Assembly (NCBI GenBank): GCA_017472905.1
Contig: JAFUNW010000258.1
Coordinates: 1-5,430 of the forward strand
Origin: Bacteroidaceae bacterium
GTDB lineage: Bacteria > Bacteroidota > Bacteroidia > Bacteroidales > Bacteroidaceae
Length of the DNA: 5,430 nt
Reading direction: 5' to 3'
Below, in pieces: positions 1 to 5,430 of this stretch; the first letter of the stretch is position 1, and each line of letters starts with the position of its first letter. A model generated the notes under the pieces. That model made no database searches, was not told the DNA's origin, and saw only the letters and a program-made list of their open reading frames with translations. The translations under genes were made by a program, and so were the position numbers.

Positions 1-2046
1 ACCAAAATACCTCAACCTTTTCATACAAAAATCCAATTTGACAAAATATATGTTGCACACCAAGACTTCTGTCATGAACTGAAAAAACGAGGATTCAAGA
101 GTATGGATTCAATCAATGAATTACGCTTGGCGCATAACCAAAACATGTTCTCTATCGAACTATCTACCATTAATTATGATACACCAAATCACACATTCAT
201 TCAATGGAGAATTCAAGAAATCAACGAGCAATGGAAACGAATAAAAAGCAACGGACGTATTGAAAAAACGAATTTGGAATCAGGGGAATATACTTTACAA
301 ATACAAGCGCTAGCAGAAGAAACATTTCAAGTAATAGAGAATAAAAAGCTCAAAATCGTCATAGAGCCTTCTTTTTGGGAAACCCCAAAAGCATTATCTT
401 TCTATTTAATCGTTTGTGGAATAATTCTTTTCTTCCTCACTCGTTTCATCTGGTTAAGAAAAACACAAAAATTATCACAAGAAAAAGTGAAGTTTTTTAT
501 TGAAACTGCCAATTACCTACAAACTCCCATTCAACTAATCAAATCTCCGATTAAAGAAGTGCTTGAAAACAAACAACTAACACAACAAGAAACAGATTAT
601 TTGAAAATGGCAGTCCATTATTGCAATAATTTAGAGCAATCCATATCCAACCTTATTATTGCAGAAAAGCAAGTCCAAGGAAGAAAGATATTGGTTGCTA
701 GCTATTTATTTGATTCTATTATACAAGAATACATCTCATTAATCCAACCAATAACCGAAGAAAAAGCTATTAAAATACATTTTGAAAATATCGCCAACCT
801 CTTTACTGAAATATGGATCGACAAGAATAAAATAGATTTCATATTCTATAGTTTGCTAATAAAAATTCTTAAATATATACCACAAAAAAGTTCCTTGCAT
901 GTTCTTTGTCAAATAGAAAATAATGACTGGGTTGTTGAAGTTTATAGTCAAGATGAAAAAAGTCTAATACGAAGAGAATACAACCTATCAAACAAATTTT
1001 ATCCGGGAATCTCTATTCAAGAAAAAAGAATCAAAGAAGAATCTATCGAATCTAAACTTGTTCAACAAGTTATACAAAACCATAGCGGACATCTTCAATA
1101 TGGAAAAATCTCATATATTGAAAGATGTTTTATCTTAAGAATCCCTTTATCACACATTAGTTATAAGAAATTTGAGAAAAGCGATTATCCAGTATATAAT
1201 CACACCGAAAAAAAACGCTTCCTACCGTTACGTACTAAATCAGAGCGAAAATACCAAACAAACATTATACGAGGAAATATTTTAATCACCGGAAATAATG
1301 AAGAAGAAATTGCATTCCTAGAAACAACTTTAGCGAACGAATGGAATATAACCGTTGCATACAGCGGAAATATAGCTTTAAAACTTATAAAAAAGGAAGA
1401 ACCGGACATAATCATATCCGATTTTAAACTACCGGACGTCTCCATAGATAACTTTTGCGAAATCCTAAAATCGAACATAGATACGAGCCACATTCCCATT
1501 GTAATGTTAGCTTCAATGAACGATATTGACAGCATTATTCATGGGCTAAACCTCAAAGTTGACCACTACATTACCAAACCTTATGACATCCGGTTAGTCA
1601 GAGCCATATTAAAAAATATCCGTGAAAATAGATTGTTATTAGAAGAACGCTTGTCGCACGTAGATGCCTTTCCACGAATTAAAGAATTTAAAAATGCTAT
1701 TAAAGAAAAAGAAACAAGACTTCTAGCTGAAGTTAAAAATGTAATCAGAGAACACATCGGAGACGAAGAATTCACTGTTGATAAGCTTTGTAGCATCATC
1801 GGAATGAGCAGAAGCAACCTGTTCCAAAAAATCAAAACAATTACGCAACAATCTCTCAACGACATTGTCAAAGAAATACGCATGCAAAAAGCATGTGAAA
1901 TACTACTCTCTCAAAAATATAGCATAACAGAAGTCAGTGAGATGCTCGGATTCAGTGATGCTAAATATTTCCGAGAAGTATTCAAGAAACATTTCGGATG
2001 TCCGCCAAGCGAATACGTTCGAAACAAATTGAAAAAAGGAGATTAA
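1..2046 (+). CDS. Hybrid two-component system (HTCS) regulator, C-terminal part, with degenerate kinase and receiver
   Basis: The frame is open from the first base, so the 5' end lies outside the window. The Met at 103 is not the real start, because Y_Y_Y-domain sequence already precedes it. Counting codons from base 1 (681 visible), the order is: periplasmic Y_Y_Y domain (about 10-122, with LAHNQNMFSIE), one membrane helix (about 131-152), HisKA-like helices (about 163-225), HATPase-like region (about 265-383), receiver (about 426-540) and an AraC-type double HTH (about 585-676). The architecture is that of Bacteroidetes HTCS proteins, which usually sense a glycan fragment outside and bind DNA inside. 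Key residues are missing. The phospho-acceptor His is Asn171 (FFIETANYLQTP), the N box reads SLLIKILKYIP, and the DxGxG and GxGIGL boxes are absent (SQDEK, EESIES). The receiver keeps Asp474 and Lys526, but its acidic pair is Gly-Asn (431-432) and its Thr is Ala504. The AraC domain looks intact. The gene runs directly into the chrA-like pair. Architecture is certain; loss of phosphotransfer is inferred from the residues, and the ligand is unknown. Confidence 0.93.
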   Translation, partial: TKIPQPFHTKIQFDKIYVAHQDFCHELKKRGFKSMDSINELRLAHNQNMFSIELSTINYDTPNHTFIQWRIQEINEQWKRIKSNGRIEKTNLESGEYTLQIQALAEETFQVIENKKLKIVIEPSFWETPKALSFYLIVCGIILFFLTRFIWLRKTQKLSQEKVKFFIETANYLQTPIQLIKSPIKEVLENKQLTQQETDYLKMAVHYCNNLEQSISNLIIAEKQVQGRKILVASYLFDSIIQEYISLIQPITEEKAIKIHFENIANLFTEIWIDKNKIDFIFYSLLIKILKYIPQKSSLHVLCQIENNDWVVEVYSQDEKSLIRREYNLSNKFYPGISIQEKRIKEESIESKLVQQVIQNHSGHLQYGKISYIERCFILRIPLSHISYKKFEKSDYPVYNHTEKKRFLPLRTKSERKYQTNIIRGNILITGNNEEEIAFLETTLANEWNITVAYSGNIALKLIKKEEPDIIISDFKLPDVSIDNFCEILKSNIDTSHIPIVMLASMNDIDSIIHGLNLKVDHYITKPYDIRLVRAILKNIRENRLLLEERLSHVDAFPRIKEFKNAIKEKETRLLAEVKNVIREHIGDEEFTVDKLCSIIGMSRSNLFQKIKTITQQSLNDIVKEIRMQKACEILLSQKYSITEVSEMLGFSDAKYFREVFKKHFGCPPSEYVRNKLKKGD

Positions 2047-2633
2047 AAATCAATATCAACCTCAAAAACATAATTGTGAATAATCCATATTTAAATGCTT
2101 TCAGAATCTTTTTCAAAATAGGCCTCTTCACCATCGGAGGAGGATATGCCATGATTCCACTCATAGAAAACGAAATTGTACATAAACGGAAGTGGATTGA
2201 GAAAAAAGATTTCATTGACTTATTAGCTGTATCTCAATCTATGCCGGGGGTCTTCGCCGTTAATATAGCTATATTCATTGGATACAAATTACATAAATTT
2301 AAAGGGACTTTGGCCACAACTATTGGTACCATACTTCCCTCCTTTTTAATAATCCTTGCTATAGCCCTTTTCTTTCAACAATTCAAGGATTATGAGATTG
2401 TTGAGAAAATATTTCGAGGTATCCGTCCGGCCGTAGTAGCTCTCATTGCATCTCCAACATTCAATCTAGCCAAAAGTGCAAACATCAATCGATACACCAT
2501 TTGGATTCCGGCTCTCTGTACATTATTAATTTGGCTGCTAGGAGTCTCTCCCATTGCTATCATTGCGTTAGCCGGAGTCGGCGGATTCCTTTGGGGTAAA
2601 TTAAAATCAAAAATTAAAACAGGAAAAACATGA
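1998..2633 (+). CDS. chrA: CHR-family chromate/anion transporter, first half-size subunit (start uncertain)
   Basis: A small hydrophobic membrane protein of the short-chain CHR (ChrA) family, in which two homologous half-size proteins together replace one full-length ChrA and are thought to export chromate by proton-coupled antiport. Counting from ATG 1998, the family hallmarks are FFKIGLFTIGGGYAMIPLIE (38-57), AVSQSMPGVFAVNIAIFIGY (77-96) and FRGIRPAVVALIAS (139-152), with hydrophobic segments around 104-126, 142-156, 167-182 and 184-199. The ATG at 1998 overlaps the HTCS gene by 49 bp and gives a basic leader (MSAKRIRSKQIEKRRLK) that is probably just the regulator's DNA read in another frame. 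Family members usually begin only a few residues before the first motif, so a start at about 2049 (ATC) or 2076 (GTG) is plausible. The gene ends in a 4-bp ATGA overlap with its partner. Family assignment is firm; the substrate may be another anion, since many CHR proteins are untested. Confidence 0.9.
   Translation: MSAKRIRSKQIEKRRLKININLKNIIVNNPYLNAFRIFFKIGLFTIGGGYAMIPLIENEIVHKRKWIEKKDFIDLLAVSQSMPGVFAVNIAIFIGYKLHKFKGTLATTIGTILPSFLIILAIALFFQQFKDYEIVEKIFRGIRPAVVALIASPTFNLAKSANINRYTIWIPALCTLLIWLLGVSPIAIIALAGVGGFLWGKLKSKIKTGKT
2038..2041 (+). promoter_or_regulatory. Shine-Dalgarno-like GGAG at the HTCS/chrA junction
   Basis: An A-rich stretch followed by GGAG overlaps the end of the HTCS gene, just before its TAA stop. 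It lies inside the chrA-like frame that opens at ATG 1998, so it cannot serve that ATG. Seven bases downstream is an in-frame ATC (2049), and an in-frame GTG follows at 2076. This suggests that the true start of the transporter lies after the HTCS stop and is translationally coupled to it. Strong ribosome-binding sites are not the rule in Bacteroidetes, so the match may be chance. Confidence 0.35.
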
Positions 2634-3202
2634 TATTCATACAGCTATTTTTTACATTCTTTAAAATCGGGCTCTTCGGATTCGGTGGAGGTTACGCCAT
2701 GATTTCCATGATACAAGGCGAAGTCGTAGAGCAACATCATTGGATAGCATCGGCTGAATTCACCGACATTGTAGCTATCAGCCAAATGACTCCCGGACCT
2801 ATAGGTATCAATTCTGCAACCTACGTAGGCTATACAGCAGTGGCCAATGCCGGTTATTCTTCCACTGCCGCCATTGCCGGTTCAGTTATTGCAACTTTAG
2901 CCGTTATACTCCCCTCTTTTATTCTCATGCTAACAATCAGCCACTGGTTAATCAAGTACAAAAATCATCCCCTCGTCACCTCTGTATTCAGAGGATTACG
3001 CCCTGCTGTTGTCGGACTAATTGCATCAGCTGCTTTGTTAATGATGAATAGCGACAATTTCGGTAGTTGGAGTGAAAGTCACAAGCAAGTAATCCTCAGT
3101 ATACTACTCTTTATAGGCACATTCATAGGCAACCGCTTTTTTAAGATAAATCCTATAAAACTTATTCTTCTATGCGGAATCATTGGAGCAATATGGATGT
3201 AA
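2630..3202 (+). CDS. chrA: CHR-family chromate/anion transporter, second half-size subunit
   Basis: The partner of the preceding gene, 190 residues long, the usual size for a short-chain CHR protein. It repeats the same motifs in its own version: FFKIGLFGFGGGYAMISMIQ (10-29), AISQMTPGPIGINSATYVGY (49-68) and FRGLRPAVVGLIAS (120-133). Hydrophobic segments lie around 78-106, 122-139, 154-168 and 175-190. The start is well placed: its ATG overlaps the upstream TGA (ATGA), and an AGGA lies eight to nine bases before it, implying translational coupling and roughly equal synthesis of the two halves. In characterised short-chain pairs, such as those in Bacillus, both members are needed for chromate resistance, consistent with a heterodimer in the inner membrane. 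This is the last gene of the + strand unit; a hairpin follows 37 bases after the stop. Chromate as the natural substrate is inferred from the family name only. Confidence 0.93.
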   Translation: MIFIQLFFTFFKIGLFGFGGGYAMISMIQGEVVEQHHWIASAEFTDIVAISQMTPGPIGINSATYVGYTAVANAGYSSTAAIAGSVIATLAVILPSFILMLTISHWLIKYKNHPLVTSVFRGLRPAVVGLIASAALLMMNSDNFGSWSESHKQVILSILLFIGTFIGNRFFKINPIKLILLCGIIGAIWM

Positions 3203-3239
3203 ATTTTTCGTCATCAATAAATAGATGAACAAACAAAAC

Positions 3240-3272
3240 AAGGAGGGACGTCCTTCACGGTCAACCCTCCTT
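3240..3272. terminator. Bidirectional intrinsic terminator between convergent genes
   Basis: AAGGAGGG (3240-3247) pairs perfectly with CCCTCCTT (3265-3272) around a 17-base loop. Part of the loop can extend the stem (ACG/CGT-type pairs around CCTTC). On the + strand the hairpin is followed by ATTTCATTTT. On the - strand it is followed by a T-rich run (the complement of AACAAACAAAACA). It lies between the stop of the second chrA-like gene and the stop of the convergent GHL10 gene, where a shared terminator is expected. Confidence 0.8.
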
Positions 3273-3313
3273 ATTTCATTTTACCAAAAGTCAAACAGTT
3301 TATAAATTTGTTG

Positions 3314-4807
3314 CTACAACTTAACTTTTTTCTTTACCGCTTTCGATTCATTATGCAAACGATCCAATGCCGTTACGACATAACGGTATTTGGTTTTTCC
3401 ATCAACATAAGGTAAGGCATAATATGTACGATTCGTAATTGCTATAATCTTGGTCGCATCTTCCAAATTTACTTTTTCATTGCTTTCAAATCTGTAAACT
3501 ACATATTGGCGAGCACGATCCATCTCTGTCTTTGCTTTGGGAGCTGTCCAAAAAAGAATTGGTCCGTCTTGCGTCCATACGACTTCTACTTTACGCACCT
3601 TACCGGGAGCTTTATTATCTATAAAAGGGAAAAGAGGTTGCAAAGCCACATACCGATGATACTCATTCCTCAAGACATCACGATAACCTCCCTTGTTTTC
3701 TACTACGGCACTAGCCGGCCACTGACAACTACCTTTTATTACTTCCGGATAAGCACGTTGCATATTCATCTTAGCTTGCTGTTGGTGCACCGAAGGGTTA
3801 ATCGGGTCGGCATTTACGACCGTACGCATCACATCTTGCCCAATAAACAAGGGACGATTAGTCGAATGTTCAGCCCACCAAGGAACAAGTTTGGCATAAT
3901 CTGCTGCCGGATGTCCAATCTCCCAATATACTTGAGGAATGTTATAATCAACCCATCCTTCTTTTACCCATGTCAATACATCCGCATACAATTGATCGTA
4001 ATTTTGCAATCCTTTGGTATCACTACCTGTCGGATCGCTATTTCGATTGCGCCATATTCCAAAAGGAGATACGCCGAATTTCACCCAAGGCTTAATGGAA
4101 CGGACTGTTTCCATAACCTCTTTTATCAATAGATTCACATTGTTTCTACGCCAATCGCCTATATCCGTAAATCCTTGTCCATAACGGGCAAAACTAGCTT
4201 GGTCATCAAACGAGAGTCCCGGAGTCGGATATGGATAAAAATAGTCATCCATATGCAAAGCATCAATATCATAGTTGCTCACTATATCTGTTACTATCTG
4301 GCAAATGTATTTCCGATTTTCAGGCAATCCCGGATCAAAAAAAAGTTGGCCATCATAAGCTATAAATCGATTGGGATAAAGTTTACTCGGATGATGTCCT
4401 GCCAACACCTTTGTACCCTTAGTTTTAGCTCGATAAGGATTTATCCATGCATGAAGTTCCATCCCACGCCGATGGCATTCGTTTACCATAAAAAGCAATG
4501 GATCCCACAAAGGTGAAGGAGCTTTCCCTTGTTCACCGGTCAAGAATCGGCTCCAAGGTTCATAGCGCGACTTGTATAATGCATCTGCCTCTGGACGAAC
4601 TTGAAATATTACAGCATTAATTCCTGCCGTACATAAATTATCCAATTGTTCTGTTAATGTACGCTGTAATTGTTCGGTGGACATTCCTTGAAACTGGCCG
4701 TTCACACATTGTATCCACGCTCCCCGGAATTCTCTTTTCGGAAATTGTTGGGCTCCGATAGCTAAAGCCATACACCAGAAAGCACATATCCAAATAAACT
4801 TTTTCAT
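3314..4807 (-). CDS. Secreted GHL10-family glycosyl-hydrolase-like protein with C-terminal FnIII-like domain
   Basis: The 497-residue protein begins with a Sec signal peptide: MKK, a hydrophobic stretch to about residue 18, and likely cleavage near AIGA-QQ. No lipobox is seen, although Cys occur at 8 and 12. The mature part opens with KREFRGAWIQ (24-33), the typical start of the GHL10 (DUF187, YngK/DigH-like) TIM-barrel domain, which spans about 24-390. Characteristic stretches are VIFQVRPEADALY (66-78), HAWINPYRA (119-127), HMDDYFYPYP (185-194, the acidic pair being the best catalytic candidates), VSPFGIWRNR (246-255) and PQVYWE (291-296). Residues from about 401 to 497, beginning APGKVRKVEVVW, form a fibronectin-III-like beta domain. 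In E. coli, the family member DigH cleaves peptide-free peptidoglycan glycan strands, so a role in cell-wall glycan turnover is a reasonable inference; substrate is not proven here. The ATG is followed immediately by the signal sequence and no Shine-Dalgarno is visible. It appears monocistronic, with its own candidate promoter. Confidence 0.92.
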   Translation of the reverse strand: MKKFIWICAFWCMALAIGAQQFPKREFRGAWIQCVNGQFQGMSTEQLQRTLTEQLDNLCTAGINAVIFQVRPEADALYKSRYEPWSRFLTGEQGKAPSPLWDPLLFMVNECHRRGMELHAWINPYRAKTKGTKVLAGHHPSKLYPNRFIAYDGQLFFDPGLPENRKYICQIVTDIVSNYDIDALHMDDYFYPYPTPGLSFDDQASFARYGQGFTDIGDWRRNNVNLLIKEVMETVRSIKPWVKFGVSPFGIWRNRNSDPTGSDTKGLQNYDQLYADVLTWVKEGWVDYNIPQVYWEIGHPAADYAKLVPWWAEHSTNRPLFIGQDVMRTVVNADPINPSVHQQQAKMNMQRAYPEVIKGSCQWPASAVVENKGGYRDVLRNEYHRYVALQPLFPFIDNKAPGKVRKVEVVWTQDGPILFWTAPKAKTEMDRARQYVVYRFESNEKVNLEDATKIIAITNRTYYALPYVDGKTKYRYVVTALDRLHNESKAVKKKVKL

Positions 4808-4847
4808 ACTACTGTTTTAAATGTGTTTAATTTAATTCATATGTATG

Positions 4848-4855
4848 CAAATATA
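4848..4855 (-). promoter_or_regulatory. Candidate Bacteroidetes -7 promoter box for the GHL10 gene
   Basis: Read on the - strand this is TATATTTG, matching the Bacteroidetes sigma-ABfr -7 consensus TAnnTTTG. It lies about 40 bases before the GHL10 ATG, leaving an AT-rich leader of roughly 30 bases, which is normal for the group. No TTTG was found at the expected -33 spacing, so the assignment rests on one box and its position. Confidence 0.35.
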
Positions 4856-4911
4856 CGGCAAAAGTTCCTATTCTGTACTGTATACAAAGACTTTATTTAT
4901 TCAAAAAGACA

Positions 4912-4936
4912 AAAAAGGCAATCTTTAGTCCTTTTT
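4912..4936 (-). terminator. Weak terminator-like hairpin upstream of the GHL10 gene
   Basis: AAAAAGG (4912-4918) pairs with CCTTTTT (4930-4936) around an 11-base loop. Read on the - strand the second arm runs into CCTTTTTTGTCTTTTTG, which resembles a short intrinsic terminator for transcripts arriving from rfbB. Only two of the seven pairs are G-C, so it would be weak, and A/T-rich intergenic DNA produces such matches by chance. Confidence 0.25.
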
Positions 4937-4964
4937 CGTAAAAATACGCATCAAAAAATGGCAA

Positions 4965-5032
4965 ACAAAGTATCCTAAGATACTTAGCCAAATATCTTAA
5001 GATAAATGGGCAAGTATCTTAGGATACTTTGT
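4965..5032. repeat. 68-bp dyad made of three palindromes at 22-bp spacing
   Basis: The outer arms, 4965-4985 and 5012-5032, are perfect 21-base inverted repeats. Each arm contains its own palindrome: AAGTATC-CTAA-GATACTT at 4968-4985 and AAGTATC-TTAG-GATACTT at 5012-5029. At the exact centre of the dyad (4998.5) lies a third, TATCTTAAGATA (4993-5004), whose 18-base surroundings match the left copy at 14 positions. The three centres (4976.5, 4998.5, 5020.5) are exactly 22 bp apart, close to two helical turns. Over the whole 68 bp, 30 of 34 position pairs are complementary. The array starts 13 bases after the rfbB stop on the - strand. It could be an rfbB terminator or 3' RNA structure, an operator array for a dimeric regulator, or a dispersed REP/BIME-like repeat. 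The sequence alone does not decide. Confidence 0.9.
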
Positions 5033-5045
5033 AATAGAACTTTGC

Positions 5046-5430
5046 TTATCTGTTTTTATACATGCTATCGTAATAATTTTGATAATCTCCGCTCGTTACA
5101 TTATCCATCCATTCTTGATTATCCAAATACCATTGCACTGTTTTTTCAATTCCTTCTTCAAATTGTAAACTTGGCTCCCAACCGAGTTCATTCTTCAATT
5201 TGGTAGAATCTATAGCATAACGAAGATCATGTCCCATGCGATCTGTTACATACGTTATCAAATCCAAACTATAACCTTCCGGATTTCCAAGAAGGCGGTC
5301 TACCGTACGAATAATCACGTGAATGATATCTATATTTTTCCATTCATTGAATCCACCGATATTGTAAGTATCAGCAATCCGTCCTTCGTGAAATATCACA
5401 TCAATAGCTCTAGCATGATCAACAACATAC
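5046..5430 (-). CDS. rfbB: dTDP-glucose 4,6-dehydratase, C-terminal part (5' end beyond window)
   Basis: The frame stays open to the right edge and encodes about the last 127 residues of an RfbB/RmlB-type short-chain dehydrogenase. This enzyme converts dTDP-glucose to dTDP-4-keto-6-deoxyglucose with bound NAD, the second step of dTDP-rhamnose synthesis for surface polysaccharides. Diagnostic stretches, in order, are YVVDHARAIDVIFHEG, DTYNIGGFNEWKNIDI, VTDRMGHDLRYAIDS (the substrate-binding GHD-RYAID motif), KLKNELGWEP and FEEGIEKTVQWYLDN. The catalytic Tyr-x-x-x-Lys and the N-terminal glycine-rich NAD site lie outside the window. The internal GTG near 5399 is not the start, since homologous sequence continues upstream of it. 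In Bacteroidales this gene commonly closes an rml cluster, and the repeat array and intergenic region after its stop fit the end of such an operon, but the upstream genes cannot be seen here. Confidence 0.96.
   Translation of the reverse strand, partial: YVVDHARAIDVIFHEGRIADTYNIGGFNEWKNIDIIHVIIRTVDRLLGNPEGYSLDLITYVTDRMGHDLRYAIDSTKLKNELGWEPSLQFEEGIEKTVQWYLDNQEWMDNVTSGDYQNYYDSMYKNR

Noticed and set aside
1200..1535. Open frame on the - strand inside the HTCS gene
   Set aside because: It lies antisense to the receiver domain, whose + strand protein matches a known family; the - strand protein is low-complexity and matches nothing recognisable.
1581..1883. Open frame on the - strand, Ser/Leu-rich
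   Set aside because: It is antisense to the receiver end and AraC domain, and has no recognisable motif or start signal.
1982..2215. Open frame on the - strand across the HTCS/chrA junction
   Set aside because: It overlaps two supported genes and is the reverse of their coding sequence.
2100..3000. Tandem duplication suggested by the repeated GGGYAM, PG and RPAVV motifs
   Set aside because: The two genes are ancient paralogous halves of a CHR transporter, differing at most positions; this is the normal family arrangement, not a recent repeat.
3506..4132. 208-codon open frame on the + strand
   Set aside because: It is antisense to the GHL10 gene, which has a signal peptide, family motifs and a full-length fit; the + strand product has no family resemblance.
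4175..4516. 113-codon open frame on the + strand
   Set aside because: It is also antisense to the conserved GHL10 barrel and has no supporting features.
4965..5032. CRISPR-like array
   Set aside because: There are only three palindromic copies, the centre-to-centre spacing is 22 bp and the spacers are just a few bases, so it is not a CRISPR.
5006..5206. Small + strand open frame beginning in the palindrome array
   Set aside because: It is mostly antisense to rfbB, and its first codons are repeat sequence. No ribosome-binding or promoter signal was seen.

Overview
The window looks like chromosomal DNA from a gut-type Bacteroidales bacterium (Bacteroides, Parabacteroides or a close relative). 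The evidence is a hybrid two-component regulator with the Y_Y_Y / kinase / receiver / AraC architecture typical of that group, a split half-size chromate-transporter pair, AT-rich start regions mostly without strong Shine-Dalgarno sequences, and a candidate Bacteroidetes-type -7 box (TATATTTG). No rRNA, tRNA, CRISPR array or insertion sequence was seen.

Layout on the + strand: the window opens inside a hybrid two-component system (HTCS) regulator whose N-terminal sensor lies off the left edge (1-2046). Two half-size CHR-family membrane proteins follow with essentially no gap (1998/about 2049-2633 and 2630-3202, with a 4-bp ATGA overlap). The three genes look like one transcription unit. A GC-containing hairpin at 3240-3272 ends it and is shared with the convergent gene on the other strand.

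Layout on the - strand: the C-terminal part of a dTDP-glucose 4,6-dehydratase (RfbB/RmlB, 5046-5430, cut by the right edge) is followed by a 238-bp intergenic stretch and then a secreted GHL10-family glycosyl-hydrolase-like protein with a C-terminal fibronectin-III-like domain (3314-4807). The intergenic stretch holds a 68-bp dyad built from three palindromes at 22-bp spacing, a weak terminator-like hairpin and a candidate promoter.

Two things stand out. First, the HTCS protein appears to have lost its phosphorelay chemistry. The phospho-acceptor His is Asn, the N, G1 and G2 boxes of the ATPase domain are gone, and the receiver keeps its Asp and Lys but lacks the acidic pair and the Thr/Ser switch residue. 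The AraC DNA-binding domain looks intact. It may therefore be a pseudo-HTCS that works without His-Asp phosphotransfer, and it sits in an operon with an anion transporter pair instead of a polysaccharide-utilisation locus, at least within this window. Second, the triple-palindrome array just after rfbB is highly ordered and is explained by no gene.
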